Shown: positions 8,539 through 17,680 of the stretch, in pieces
How the letters are laid out: the number at the start of each line of letters is the position of its first letter
How positions within the stretch are numbered: the first letter of the stretch is position 1
DNA from: Cupriavidus taiwanensis LMG 19424
Lineage (GTDB): Bacteria > Pseudomonadota > Gammaproteobacteria > Burkholderiales > Burkholderiaceae
Reading direction: 5' to 3'
Assembly (NCBI RefSeq): GCF_000069785.1
Contig: NC_010528.1
Coordinates: forward strand, 2,480,001-2,544,000
Length of the DNA stretch: 64,000 bases
The notes under the pieces: model-generated
The model's input: only the letters and a program-made list of their open reading frames with translations
Databases searched by the model: none
Told to the model about the DNA's origin: nothing
Translations under genes and position numbers: made by a program

Positions 8539-9336
8539 GTGACCAAGCCACCCGCCGACCCGCACAAGGACGCCGACAGCCCGCGCTGGAGCCGGCGCAA
8601 GGCGGCGCGGCCGCAGGAGCTGGTGGCGGCCGCGCTGGACCTGTTCGTCGAGCGCGGCTATGCCGCCACGCGGCTGGAAGATGTGGCCGCCGCGGCCGGC
8701 GTGTCCAAGGGCACGGTCTACCTGTACTTCGCCAACAAGGAAGAGCTGTTCAAGTCGGTGGTGCGCGAGAACCTGGTGCCGGCACTGGCGCGCGGCGCCG
8801 ATCTGGTCGATGCCTACCAGGGCAGCACGCCCGAGCTGCTGCGCGAACTGCTGCGCGGCTGGTGGGGACTGATCGGCGCCACGCCGGTGGCGGGGCTGAC
8901 CAAGCTGATCATGGCGGAGTCGGCCAATTTTCCGGACATCGCCCGCTTCTACAACCAGGAAGTGATGGTGCCGGGCGACGAGCTGTTCGCCAAGGTGCTG
9001 GCGCGCGGCGTGGCGCGCGGCGAGTTCCGCCCGCTGCCGGCCAACCCGACCACCACGCTGATCTGCGCGCCGCTGGTGTTTCTGATGATGTGGCAGCGCG
9101 CGCTGCGCGCCACCGCCGAAAAAGACATCGACCCCGAGGCCTTCCTCGATGGACTGCTCGACACGCTGCTGTTCGGGCTGACCGCGGGCGAGGCCCGCGA
9201 CCGGCCGCTGCCGCCGCAGCACGGCCCCTTTATCTGGGAAGCGATCCGCGACGAGATGCTGGCGCAACGCGCCGCCGCGCTGGCCGCCGACGCCACGCCC
9301 GCCCCTTCCGCGCCGCGACCCGGCACCTCCACATGA
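8539..9336 (+). CDS. TetR/AcrR family transcriptional regulator of the downstream efflux genes
   Basis: About 265 residues. The N-terminal helix-turn-helix is clear: LVAAALDLFVERGYAATRLE followed by VAAAAGVSKGTVYLYFANKE, ending about 80 residues into the protein. The C-terminal part is a variable ligand-binding domain. The frame is open far upstream, but that stretch contains the palindromic repeat, so I chose the GTG giving MTKPPADPHK; a GTG at 8513 is an alternative. Its stop overlaps the ATG of the efflux adaptor gene (ATGA), so it is probably the first gene of an efflux operon and represses it. The inducer is unknown. Confidence 0.88.
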   Translation: MTKPPADPHKDADSPRWSRRKAARPQELVAAALDLFVERGYAATRLEDVAAAAGVSKGTVYLYFANKEELFKSVVRENLVPALARGADLVDAYQGSTPELLRELLRGWWGLIGATPVAGLTKLIMAESANFPDIARFYNQEVMVPGDELFAKVLARGVARGEFRPLPANPTTTLICAPLVFLMMWQRALRATAEKDIDPEAFLDGLLDTLLFGLTAGEARDRPLPPQHGPFIWEAIRDEMLAQRAAALAADATPAPSAPRPGTST

Positions 9337-10442
9337 AACGCAAGACCCTGCTGATCACCGCCGCCTGCCTGGCCCTGGCGCTGAGCGCCACGGTGGCCGT
9401 GCGCAAGGCCGGCAGCGCGCGGCAGCCGCAAGCCGCGGCACCGGCCGCCAACGTCGTCGAGTTCCTGCAGACCGACCTGGTGCGCGTGGCGCGGCAGGAT
9501 TTGCAGCTGGCGCTGCCGCTGTCGGGCAGCCTGCGCGCGCTGAACCAGGCCTCGGTCAAGGCCAAGGTCTCCGGCGAAGTGAAGCAGGTGCTGGTGCGCG
9601 AAGGTGAACCGGTGCGCGCCGGCCAGGTCATCGTGCGTATCGACCCGACCGAATACGAAGCCCGGGCCGCGCAGGCGCGCGGACAGATGCTGGCCGCGCG
9701 CGGCCAGTTCGAGAACTCGCGCCAGACCTGGGAGCGCAACCGCGATCTGGTCGACAAGGGCTTTATCTCGCAGACCGCCTTCGACAAGTACCAGTCCGAC
9801 CTGGCGGTGGCACGCGCCAACCTCGATGCCGCCGAAGGCGGGCTGGCGGTGACGCAGAAGGCGCTGGCCGATACCGTGGTCAAGGCGCCGCTCGACGGCA
9901 TGGTGGCCGCGCGCGCAGTGCAGCCGGGCGAGAAGGTGTCGCCGGATACGCGGCTGGTCGATGTGGTCGACCTGCGCGTGCTGGAGCTGGAAGCGCCAAT
10001 CCCGATGGCCGACGTGGCGCGCGCCGCAGTGGGCCAGCCGGTGGCACTGGAAGTGGAAGGCGCCGGCCACTTTGCCGGCACGCTGGTGCGCATCAACCCC
10101 GCTGTCAGCGAGGGCACGCGCAGCATCATGGTCTATATCCGCGTCGACAACCCGGAGCAGCAGCTGCGCGCCGGCATGTTCGCGCGCGGCGCCCTGGTGC
10201 TGGGCCAACGCGCCGCCGTGGTGGCGGTGCCGGTCTCGGCGGTGCGCACCGAGGGCGAACGCGCCTTCGTCTATGCCATCGAGCGCGACACGCTGGCCGA
10301 ACGCCCGGTGCAGCTCGGCCTGCGCGACGAAGCCGGCGGCATGGTGGAAATCGTCGCCGGCCTCGACGCCGGCGCCGAGATCGTGCGCAACAACCTGGGC
10401 ACGCTGCGCAGCGGCAGCCAGGTCCGGCGCGTCAAGGCCTGA
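9333..10442 (+). CDS. RND efflux periplasmic adaptor (membrane fusion protein)
   Basis: A 369-residue HlyD/AcrA-type adaptor. An N-terminal membrane anchor or signal (KRKTLLITAACLALALSATV) is followed by a lipoyl half-motif VKAKVSGEVKQVLVREGEPV. Next come a coiled-coil hairpin (ARAAQARGQMLAARGQFENS to AEGGLAVTQKAL), the second lipoyl half VKAPLDGMVAARAVQPGEKV, and beta-barrel and membrane-proximal domains. It bridges the inner-membrane pump encoded next to an outer-membrane channel in the periplasm. Start codon and tetR stop overlap by four bases, showing translational coupling. The substrate cannot be predicted. Confidence 0.93.
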   Translation: MKRKTLLITAACLALALSATVAVRKAGSARQPQAAAPAANVVEFLQTDLVRVARQDLQLALPLSGSLRALNQASVKAKVSGEVKQVLVREGEPVRAGQVIVRIDPTEYEARAAQARGQMLAARGQFENSRQTWERNRDLVDKGFISQTAFDKYQSDLAVARANLDAAEGGLAVTQKALADTVVKAPLDGMVAARAVQPGEKVSPDTRLVDVVDLRVLELEAPIPMADVARAAVGQPVALEVEGAGHFAGTLVRINPAVSEGTRSIMVYIRVDNPEQQLRAGMFARGALVLGQRAAVVAVPVSAVRTEGERAFVYAIERDTLAERPVQLGLRDEAGGMVEIVAGLDAGAEIVRNNLGTLRSGSQVRRVKA

Positions 10443-10460
10443 CGGCAGAGGACGCGCGCC

Positions 10461-13400
10461 ATGTGGTTCACCCGCCTGTCGATCCGCAACCCGGTGCTGG
10501 CCACCATGATGATGATGGCCTTCATCGTGGTGGGCCTGTTCTCGTACCAGCGGCTGCCGGTCGACCAGTTTCCCGACATCACCTTCCCGGTGGTGGTGGT
10601 GCAGACCGAATACCCCGGCGCCGCGCCGGAGTCGGTCGAGTCCGACGTGACGCGCAAGGTCGAGGAGATCGTCAATACCATCTCCGGCATCGACGAGATC
10701 TTTTCGCACTCCTACCAGGGGACGTCGGTCGTCGTCATCAAGTTCGACCTGAGCGTCGATGTCGGCCAGGCCGCCCAGGACGTGCGCGACAAGATCGCGC
10801 TGATCCGGCCGCAGTTCCGCGACGAGGTCAAGGACCCGCGCGTGCTGCGCTACGATCCGTCCGACGCGCCGATCTTCTACCTGTCGGTGTCCAATGCCCC
10901 GGGCGCCAGCCGCAGCCAGCGCGAGCTGACCACCATCGCCGACCAGATCGTGCGCAAGCGGCTGGAAACGGTGCGCGGCGTGGGCGCGATCAATCTCGTC
11001 GGCGGCACCAGGCGCGAGGTCGAGATCCGCATCCGTCCGGCGCAGCTGGAAGCGCTCGGCATCGGCGTCGACCAGGTGATGAACGCGATCCGCAACGAGA
11101 ACCAGGAACTGCCCGCGGGCGAACTGCGTTCCTCGGCCGCGGAAACCGTGGTGCAGATCAAGGGCCGCGTGCCCACGCCGGATGCGTTCCGGCAGATCAT
11201 CGTGGCGCGCCGCGCCGGCCAGCCCGTGACGCTGGGGGAGATCGCCGACGTGCGCGACGGCCAGGAAGAGCAGGAAAGCCTGGCGCTGCTCGACGGCAAG
11301 CGCGCCCTGTTCCTGTCGGTGGTGAAGGCGCAGGGCCAGAACACCGTCGACACCGTCGACGGCCTGGTGCGCATGACCGACGAAGTGCGCAAGCTGGTGC
11401 CCGCGGGCGTGCAGCTCAACGTGGTCAACGACACCGCGCGCGGCATCCGCAGCAGCGTGAAGGAGGTGCGCTCGACCTTGCTGGAGGGGGCCTTCCTGAC
11501 GGTCGCGATCGTTTTCCTGTTCCTCGGCTCGTGGCGCAGCACGGTGATTACCGGGCTGACGCTGCCGATCGCGCTGATCGGTACCTTCGGCGTGATGTAC
11601 CTGTGCGGCTTCACGCTCAACGTGATCACGCTGATGGCGCTGTCGCTGTGCGTGGGCCTGCTGATCGACGATGCCATCGTGGTGCGCGAGAACATCGTGC
11701 GCCACAACCTGATGGGCAAAGACCACCGCACCGCGGCGCTGGACGGCACCAACGAGATCGGACTGGCGGTGCTGGCCACCACCTTCTCGATCGTGGCGGT
11801 GTTCCTGCCGGTGGGCTTCATGGGCGGGATCATCGGGCGCTTCTTCCACCAGTTCGGCATCACCGTGGTGGCCGCGGTGCTGATCTCGATGTTCGTCTCG
11901 TTCACGCTGGACCCGATGCTGTCCTCGGTCTGGCACGACCCGGACCTGCACGGTACCGGCAACAAGCGCAGCTGGTACGGGCGCACCGTCGGGCGGCTGC
12001 TGGACTGGTTCTCGGCCAGCATGGACCGGCTTGGCGACGGCTACGCCGGCATGCTGGGCTGGGCGCTGAAGCACCGGCTGGCCACCGCCATCATCGCCGC
12101 CGCCACGTTCTTCGGCAGCTTTGCACTGGTGCCGCTGATCGGCACGGAGTTCGTGCCCAACGCCGACCTGGGCGAAACGCAGGTCGGGTTCACCACGCCG
12201 GTCGGCACGTCGATCGAAGTGACCGAAGCCAAGGTGCGCCAGGTGGAAGCGGCGCTGAAATCCTTCCCGGAAGTCGCCTACACCTATGCCACCATCAACT
12301 CGGGCAACGCCTCGGGGCGCAACAACGCGCTGGTGTCGGTGCGCCTGACCGAGCGGCGCGCGCGCAGCCTGACCACCGCGCAGCTCAACCCGCTGATCCG
12401 CGAGCGCCTGGCAAGCATTGCCGGCATCACGCTGACCATGGTCGGCATGCCCGACGGCGCCGGCGGGCAAAAGGCGATCCAGGTGTCGATCCAGGGCGAC
12501 GACCTGGACGAACTGCGGCGCCTGTCGCGCGAAGCCGGCGCGCGCATGGCGGCGATCCCGGGCTTGACCGACCTGGATTCGAGCATGAAGGACGACCGCC
12601 CCACCATCGAGGTCCGCATCCGGCGCGAGCTGGCTTCGGACCTGGGCGTGGGCGTGGCGCAGATCGGCAACGCGCTGCGCCCGCTGCTGGCCGGCGATGC
12701 CATCAGCTCCTGGCGCGCGCCCGATGACGAGAACTATGACGTGCGCGTGCGCCTGCCGAAGGATGCGCGCACCGGCATGGCCGACCTCAGCGCGCTGATG
12801 ATCGCCAGCAGCCACGCCAACGCCGACGGCTCGCCGAAGATGGTGCCGCTGCGCCAGATCGCCGAGCTAGTGCCGACCACCGGCGCCAACCAGATCAGCC
12901 GGCGCGACCTGAACCGCGAGGTCGAGCTGACCGCCAACGTGGCCGGGCGCTCGGCCGGCGAAGTCGCGCGCGACATCAAGGCCGCGCTCGACGGGGTGAA
13001 CTGGCCGGCCGGCTACAAGTACCGCTTCGGCGGCTCGACCAAGTCGATGAACGAGTCGTTCGGCTACGCGGTGTCGGCGCTGGCGCTGGCGGTGATCTTC
13101 ATCTACATGATCCTGGCCTCGCAGTTCGCCAGCTTCTTCCAGCCGATCGCCATCATGACCTCGCTGCCGCTGACGCTGGCCGGCGTGTTCGCGGCGCTGC
13201 TGCTGTTCGGCTCGACCCTGAACATGTTCTCGATCATCGGTTTCATCATGCTGATGGGGCTGGTGACCAAGAATGCGATCTTGCTGGTGGACTTTGCCAA
13301 CCAGGCGCGCCAGGGCGGTGTTGACAGTGCCTATGGACGCGAGCCGCTGTCGCGCGAGGCCGCGCTGGTCGAAGCCGCGCGCGTGCGGCTGCGACCGATC

Positions 13401-13697
13401 CTGATGACGACGCTGGCAATGATCTTCGGCATGGTGCCGCTGGCCTTCAGCCTGGGCGAAGGCGCCGAGCAGCGCGCGCCGATGGGGCAGACGGTGATCG
13501 GCGGGATCATCACCTCGTCGGTCCTGACGCTGGTGGTGGTGCCGGTGATCTATACGTACCTTGATGATTTCGGGGCATGGCTGCGCCGGCTGTGGCAAGG
13601 CGAGCCGCGCGCCACCGCGGCAGCGCCGGCGCAGGCCGGCTCAGGCCAGCCCGCGGCGGGCGGACGCCCGGCCCCGGCCGAGGCCAGCGCGGAATGA
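10461..13697 (+). CDS. RND family multidrug-type efflux permease
   Basis: A 1078-residue inner-membrane proton-driven transporter of the HAE1 (AcrB/MexF-like) family. It starts MWFTRLSIRNPVLATMMMMA, with TM1 followed by the pore-domain entry PVDQFPDITFPVVVVQTEYP. The TM4 segment MALSLCVGLLIDDAIVVREN contains the conserved proton-relay Asp residues. The C-terminal half repeats the fold, with GFIMLMGLVTKNAILLVDFA. It lies 18 bases after the adaptor gene. No outer-membrane factor is in this operon; the tolC-like gene at 14879 is the nearest candidate partner. The Pro/Ala-rich C-terminal tail is not conserved. Confidence 0.95.
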   Translation: MWFTRLSIRNPVLATMMMMAFIVVGLFSYQRLPVDQFPDITFPVVVVQTEYPGAAPESVESDVTRKVEEIVNTISGIDEIFSHSYQGTSVVVIKFDLSVDVGQAAQDVRDKIALIRPQFRDEVKDPRVLRYDPSDAPIFYLSVSNAPGASRSQRELTTIADQIVRKRLETVRGVGAINLVGGTRREVEIRIRPAQLEALGIGVDQVMNAIRNENQELPAGELRSSAAETVVQIKGRVPTPDAFRQIIVARRAGQPVTLGEIADVRDGQEEQESLALLDGKRALFLSVVKAQGQNTVDTVDGLVRMTDEVRKLVPAGVQLNVVNDTARGIRSSVKEVRSTLLEGAFLTVAIVFLFLGSWRSTVITGLTLPIALIGTFGVMYLCGFTLNVITLMALSLCVGLLIDDAIVVRENIVRHNLMGKDHRTAALDGTNEIGLAVLATTFSIVAVFLPVGFMGGIIGRFFHQFGITVVAAVLISMFVSFTLDPMLSSVWHDPDLHGTGNKRSWYGRTVGRLLDWFSASMDRLGDGYAGMLGWALKHRLATAIIAAATFFGSFALVPLIGTEFVPNADLGETQVGFTTPVGTSIEVTEAKVRQVEAALKSFPEVAYTYATINSGNASGRNNALVSVRLTERRARSLTTAQLNPLIRERLASIAGITLTMVGMPDGAGGQKAIQVSIQGDDLDELRRLSREAGARMAAIPGLTDLDSSMKDDRPTIEVRIRRELASDLGVGVAQIGNALRPLLAGDAISSWRAPDDENYDVRVRLPKDARTGMADLSALMIASSHANADGSPKMVPLRQIAELVPTTGANQISRRDLNREVELTANVAGRSAGEVARDIKAALDGVNWPAGYKYRFGGSTKSMNESFGYAVSALALAVIFIYMILASQFASFFQPIAIMTSLPLTLAGVFAALLLFGSTLNMFSIIGFIMLMGLVTKNAILLVDFANQARQGGVDSAYGREPLSREAALVEAARVRLRPILMTTLAMIFGMVPLAFSLGEGAEQRAPMGQTVIGGIITSSVLTLVVVPVIYTYLDDFGAWLRRLWQGEPRATAAAPAQAGSGQPAAGGRPAPAEASAE

Positions 13698-13810
13698 GCC
13701 CGCAGGCGCCCGCAAGGTTAAAATAGCAGGTTTGATAAGACTGTCCGGCCGTGGCACCGCGCGGCCGGCGCACAGACCGACAGCGGTTGGCATTGGTAAG
13801 GAATGGCAAG

Positions 13811-14464
13811 ATGGATCTCGAAAAAGCCCGATTCAACATGATCGAACAGCAAATCCGCCCGTGGGACGTGCTGGACCAGGAAATCCTGGACCTGCTGGCG
13901 GTGGTCAAGCGGGAGCAGTTCGTCCCGTCCGCCTACGCCTCGCTGGCGTTCGTCGACATGGAGATTCCGCTGCCCGCGGGGCAGAACATGCTGGCGCCGC
14001 GCGTCGAAGCCCGCATCCTGCAAGACCTGGCCGTGCGCAAGCATGAGACCGTGCTGGAAATCGGCGCCGGCTCCGGCTACATGGCCGCGCTGCTGGCCCA
14101 CCGCGCCCGCCACGTGCTGACCGTCGACATCGTGCCCGAGCTGGTCGAACTGGCCCGCACCAACCTGGCCAATGCCGGCGTCACCAACGTCGACGTCGCC
14201 GAAGGCAATGCCGCCGACGGCTGGGCGGCCGCCGCGCCGTACGACGTGATCTGCATCTCGGGTTCGCTGCCGGCGGTCCCGCCGTCGATCCTGGCGCAGG
14301 TGAAGGTGGGCGGGCGCATCGCCGCCTTCGTCGGCGAACTGCCGGTGATGGAAGCGCGCCTGATCACGCGCGTGTCCGAGACCGAGTACCAGGTCGTCAA
14401 CCTGTTCGAGACCGCGGTCAAGCCCCTGCAGGGCGCGGCCCGGCCGTCGCAATTCCAGTTCTGA
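13811..14464 (+). CDS. pcm: protein-L-isoaspartate O-methyltransferase family protein
   Basis: A 217-residue SAM-dependent methyltransferase of the PCMT family, which repairs isoaspartyl damage in aged proteins. Visible motifs are MIEQQIRPWDVLDQEILDLL, the PCMT segment PLPAGQNMLAPRVEARILQD, the SAM-binding VLEIGAGSGYMAALLA and VLTVDIVPELVELARTNLAN. The position normally reading GAA/GCT before the C-terminal strand here reads CISGSLPAVP, as in a subfamily of proteobacterial Pcm-like proteins, so activity on isoaspartate is likely but not certain. The ATG at 13811 starts the conserved part. It is followed after 12 bases by the rhodanese gene. Confidence 0.88.
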   Translation: MDLEKARFNMIEQQIRPWDVLDQEILDLLAVVKREQFVPSAYASLAFVDMEIPLPAGQNMLAPRVEARILQDLAVRKHETVLEIGAGSGYMAALLAHRARHVLTVDIVPELVELARTNLANAGVTNVDVAEGNAADGWAAAAPYDVICISGSLPAVPPSILAQVKVGGRIAAFVGELPVMEARLITRVSETEYQVVNLFETAVKPLQGAARPSQFQF

Positions 14465-14476
14465 GGACGTACCGCC

Positions 14477-14800
14477 ATGCAGGTCATCCAAGCCACCGAA
14501 CTGGCCCAGTGGCTGGCCGACGCCAGCCGCGCCAGGCCGGTCCTGCTCGACGTGCGTGAAGGCTGGGAGGTGCAGACCTGCGCCCTGCCCGGCATCACCC
14601 ACATCCCGATGCGCGACATCCCGGCGCGCGCCGCCGAACTCGACGAAGACGCCGACATCGTCTGCATCTGCCATCACGGCGCACGCAGCATGCAGGTGGC
14701 GGCCTACCTGGAGCGCCAGGGCTACGGCAAGGTCTACAACCTGACCGGCGGCGTCGACGCCTGGGCCAGCCAGGTCGATCCCGCCATGCCGAAGTACTGA
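14477..14800 (+). CDS. rhodanese-like sulfurtransferase domain protein
   Basis: A single rhodanese domain of 107 residues. LLDVREGWEVQTCALPGITH is the typical first signature. The active-site loop reads CHHGARS (from residue 66), where the Cys would carry the persulfide, and the C-terminal signature is VYNLTGGVDAWA. No signal peptide, so cytoplasmic. It is sandwiched between pcm and tolC on the same strand, an arrangement familiar from Burkholderiaceae. Its sulfur donor and acceptor are unknown. Confidence 0.9.
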   Translation: MQVIQATELAQWLADASRARPVLLDVREGWEVQTCALPGITHIPMRDIPARAAELDEDADIVCICHHGARSMQVAAYLERQGYGKVYNLTGGVDAWASQVDPAMPKY

Positions 14801-14878
14801 CGCGGCAGGCCAGCGCAGCAACACGAAGAAGAAAACGACTGTCGGCCGCGGCACCCGCCGCGCCCACCTGGAGGTGTC

Positions 14879-16387
14879 ATGACGTTTGCGCCCAACGCCC
14901 TGCCCGGAGCGATCCGGACACGCCTGGCGATCGCGGTTTCCCTGCTGACCCCGCTGCTGGCCATACTGCCCGCGGCGCCGGCCGGCGCGGCGGACCTGCT
15001 GCAGGTCTATCGCGATGCGCAAGCCAATGACGCCCAGTTCGCCAGCGCGCGCGCGCAGCTGCTGGCCACGCGCGAGAAGCTGCCGCAGGGCCGCGCCGGC
15101 CTGCTGCCGCAGGTGGTGGGTACCGCCGGCGCCAACCGCACCAAGCTCGACCAGACCGCGTCGCTGCCCATCGGCGGGGCGCCCAGCGCCTCGGGCACGC
15201 GTTTCTTCAACAACAACAACTGGCAACTGCAACTGAGCCAGCCGCTGTTCCGCTGGGACCGCTGGGAAACCTACAAGCAGGGCGAGCTGGCCGCACAGGC
15301 GGGCGAAGTCACCTTCCACCAGGCCGAGCTCGACCTGATCACGCGCAGCGCGCAGGCCTACTTCGACGTGCTGGCCGCACAGGACAACCTCTACCTGGCG
15401 CGCGCGCAGAAGAAGGCCATCTCCGAGCAGCTGGAACAGGCCAAACGCAACTTCGAGGTCGGCACCGCCACCATCGTCGACGCCAACGACGCCCAGGCCC
15501 GCTTCGACCTGGCGACCTCGACCGAAATCGCCGCGCAGAGCGACCTGGAGATCAAGCGCGCCACGCTGCAGCAGATCACCGGCAAGCCCGTCGACGAACT
15601 GATGGGCCTGCGCGCGGAAGCGCCGATCCCCGGACCCCAGCCGCCCGACGTCAACGCCTGGGCCGCGCAGGCCGAAACCAGCAACCTGCAGGTGAACCTG
15701 GCCAGCTACAACCTCGAGACCGCGCAGCGCGAGACCAACAAGGCCAAGGCCGGGCACCTGCCGTCGGTGGACCTGGTGGCGTCGTACGGCTTCAACAACC
15801 AGACCGGCAGCGCCACGCAGGCGATCTCGACGCACTACAACGCCTCGCAGATCGGCGTGCAGCTGACCCTGCCGATCTTCGCCGGCGGCCAGATCCAGTC
15901 GCGCGTACGCGAGACCCTGGCGCTGGCCGACAAGGCCGCCAGCGACCTCGAATTCGCCCGCCGCACCGCCGCCCAGACCGCGCGCCAGACCTACTCCGGC
16001 GTCTCCAACGGCCTGGCCCAGGTCAAGGCGCTGGAGGCGGCGGAACGCTCGGCCACCAGCGCAGTGGAATCCAACCAGCTCGGCTATGAAGTGGGCGTGC
16101 GCATCAACATCGACGTGCTCAACGCCGAAGCCCAGCTGTTCTCTACCCGCCGCGACCTGGCCAAGGCGCGCTACGACACCATCATGAATGGCCTGCGCCT
16201 GAAGGCTTCCACCGGCGTGCTGCAGGAAGAGGACGTGGTGCAGATCAATACCCTGCTGACTTCTTCGCCGGGGGCCCTGTACAAGCTGCCGATGCCGGCG
16301 CAGGCGGGCGCGAAGGTGCCGGCAAAAGCGGCTGCCGCAGCGGATCGCCGCGGCACGCGGCGCGACGGCGGAACGCCGCGCTCCTGA
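14879..16387 (+). CDS. tolC: TolC family outer-membrane channel protein
   Basis: A 502-residue outer-membrane efflux/secretion channel of the type I secretion TolC family. A signal peptide (IRTRLAIAVSLLTPLLAILP with cleavage near AGA-A) precedes the mature start DLLQVYRDAQANDAQFASAR, a hallmark of TolC. Two OEP repeats are visible, one around the segment WQLQLSQPLFRWDRWETYKQ and the other around IGVQLTLPIFAGGQIQSRV. The C-terminus is an Ala/Lys/Arg-rich tail. Spacing of 78 bases from the rhodanese gene and a GGAGG just before ATG suggest it is read with pcm. It may serve the RND pump at 9333-13697; this is inference. A strong terminator follows. Confidence 0.93.
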   Translation: MTFAPNALPGAIRTRLAIAVSLLTPLLAILPAAPAGAADLLQVYRDAQANDAQFASARAQLLATREKLPQGRAGLLPQVVGTAGANRTKLDQTASLPIGGAPSASGTRFFNNNNWQLQLSQPLFRWDRWETYKQGELAAQAGEVTFHQAELDLITRSAQAYFDVLAAQDNLYLARAQKKAISEQLEQAKRNFEVGTATIVDANDAQARFDLATSTEIAAQSDLEIKRATLQQITGKPVDELMGLRAEAPIPGPQPPDVNAWAAQAETSNLQVNLASYNLETAQRETNKAKAGHLPSVDLVASYGFNNQTGSATQAISTHYNASQIGVQLTLPIFAGGQIQSRVRETLALADKAASDLEFARRTAAQTARQTYSGVSNGLAQVKALEAAERSATSAVESNQLGYEVGVRINIDVLNAEAQLFSTRRDLAKARYDTIMNGLRLKASTGVLQEEDVVQINTLLTSSPGALYKLPMPAQAGAKVPAKAAAAADRRGTRRDGGTPRS

Positions 16388-16390
16388 TCA

Positions 16391-16415
16391 ACGGGCCGCA
16401 ACCGCGGCCCGTTTT
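16391..16415 (+). terminator. rho-independent terminator after tolC
   Basis: A perfect 9-bp stem, ACGGGCCGC / GCGGCCCGT, with loop AACC is followed by a short T-run. It begins four bases after the tolC stop codon. Confidence 0.9.
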
Positions 16416-16448
16416 CTTTGTGTGGTGCGGCGAAGATGCGCCGGCTGT

Positions 16449-16478
16449 CTCCCCTCTCCCATAAATGGGAGAGGGGAG
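16449..16478. repeat. perfect 14-bp inverted repeat
   Basis: CTCCCCTCTCCCAT and ATGGGAGAGGGGAG are perfect complements separated only by AA. The structure lies between the tolC terminator and the stop codon of the convergent META/DUF4377 lipoprotein gene. It could work as the terminator for that minus-strand gene, but no clear T-run follows on that strand. It resembles mobile intergenic palindromes. Confidence 0.8.
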
Positions 16479-16489
16479 CAAACCAACAG

Positions 16490-17314
16490 CTATTGCGCCC
16501 GTGTCCGCGACTCAACGTTCAGCAACTGCCAGCGGATCGCCGACGCATCCGCCGGCGGGTTCGGCACCTGGTATTCGCGCACGCGCAGCCGGTACGACAC
16601 GCCCGGCTCGAAATCCAGCCCTTCGATCGGCCCGTACCAGAGTTGCCACGGCGCATCCGGCGACTCGCGCCAGCGGTAGCAGGTCATCTTGCCCACCCCC
16701 GTGCATTCCACGCGCTGCGAGTCGATATAGACGGTCTTCTCCACGCCCGCGGCCTCCACGCGCGCGCCGCGCTTGCCTACGCCTTCGCGCTCGACGAACT
16801 GCAGCAGGTCGCCGTCCACGGTCTTCCAGATGATCTGCCGGCCGGTACTGGCCGCCGACGGCTGCGTGCCCACGGTGGCAAACGGCGTCTGCATCGCCTT
16901 CAGCAGCGCCGACTCCAGCGCCATGCGCGGCGGCGGGCAAGCCATGCGCGTGCTGGCGATGCGGTCGAAGCGGATGCCGGTCTCGGTCTTGCCATAGCTG
17001 CCGCTGAAGCGATTGCAGCCGCTGGTGCCGCTGACCGTGCCCTGCGCGGCATCGATGCCCTCGTTGAACTCGAAAATGATCGGCTGGCCATTGTCGCCGT
17101 GCGGGATCTCGCGCAGCGAGCCGTCAGGCTGCTGCCAGCGCACCAGTTCCCAGCGGCTGGGGCCGGAGGGCTGGGTCTGGTTCAGGTTGGTGCCGGCCGA
17201 GGGAAGATTGGGCGCGGTCGCGGTAGTGCAGGCGCCGAGCACGGCGGCGACCAGCAAGGCGGCCACGCCGCGGCCTGCGGGCGCAAGGGGAATCAGTCGG
17301 TGACGGCTGTGCAT
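16490..17314 (-). CDS. META and DUF4377 domain lipoprotein
   Basis: This 274-residue protein begins with a lipoprotein signal peptide whose lipobox reads LGAC near residue 29, after a hydrophobic stretch VAALLVAAVLGAC. A META (HslJ-like) domain follows, from SRWELVRWQQPDGS through SGTSGCNRFSGSYG to ASTRMACPPPRMALE, with its conserved Cys pair. The C-terminal part (VYIDSQRVECTGVGKMTCYR to YRLRVREYQVPNPPAD) fits DUF4377. It is predicted to be lipid-anchored and periplasm-facing; HslJ relatives are linked to heat or antibiotic stress, but function here is unknown. The ATG giving MHSRHRL was chosen since it starts the signal peptide. Confidence 0.85.
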   Translation of the reverse strand: MHSRHRLIPLAPAGRGVAALLVAAVLGACTTATAPNLPSAGTNLNQTQPSGPSRWELVRWQQPDGSLREIPHGDNGQPIIFEFNEGIDAAQGTVSGTSGCNRFSGSYGKTETGIRFDRIASTRMACPPPRMALESALLKAMQTPFATVGTQPSAASTGRQIIWKTVDGDLLQFVEREGVGKRGARVEAAGVEKTVYIDSQRVECTGVGKMTCYRWRESPDAPWQLWYGPIEGLDFEPGVSYRLRVREYQVPNPPADASAIRWQLLNVESRTRAQ

Positions 17315-17680
17315 GAGAACTCCTGTTGTGGGGCGGCCGAGGCGCCCGGATCGATGCCATCGGTGGCTTTGACAAACGGATCTGACAACCAGCATGCCGG
17401 AAAGTGCACCCGGCCATAGACCTTCAGTTTAGCAAGCCGCTCCGGCACGGCGGCCTCGAAGCGGCCCGCGCGCCGCATACATCCTGTAACGGGTCGACAC
17501 GCTTAGCCAGCTAGGATGCAGAACTCCTGGAAATGCCACCGAGGCCATCCGATATAATCGCTTCGCCCCGAGCCGCAATGCGTGCGCAGGGCACCGCTCC
17601 TCAGGAGACGGCGACAATAATAAGACGGACGGAACGGCAGGCATCTCGCATGCACCACCTTCCTCCGGAAACCTTTCTCC
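17315..17680 (+). promoter_or_regulatory. non-coding gap with a -10-like element upstream of the ligase gene
   Basis: This 366-base gap separates the divergent META lipoprotein gene and the O-antigen ligase-like gene. A TATAAT at 17553-17558 is the best promoter element I can see for the plus strand, with no convincing -35 at the right distance. Transcription from there would leave a leader of about 115 bases. No RNA gene or credible reading frame is recognisable. Confidence 0.4.

Noticed and set aside
8949..12815. A 1288-codon open frame on the minus strand across the RND adaptor and permease genes
   Set aside because: Shadow frame caused by strong third-position GC bias; low-complexity His/Arg/Gln/Gly composition and no ribosome-binding context.
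13718..15835. A 705-codon minus-strand frame across pcm, rhodanese and tolC
   Set aside because: Same artefact; the three plus-strand genes are well supported by motifs.
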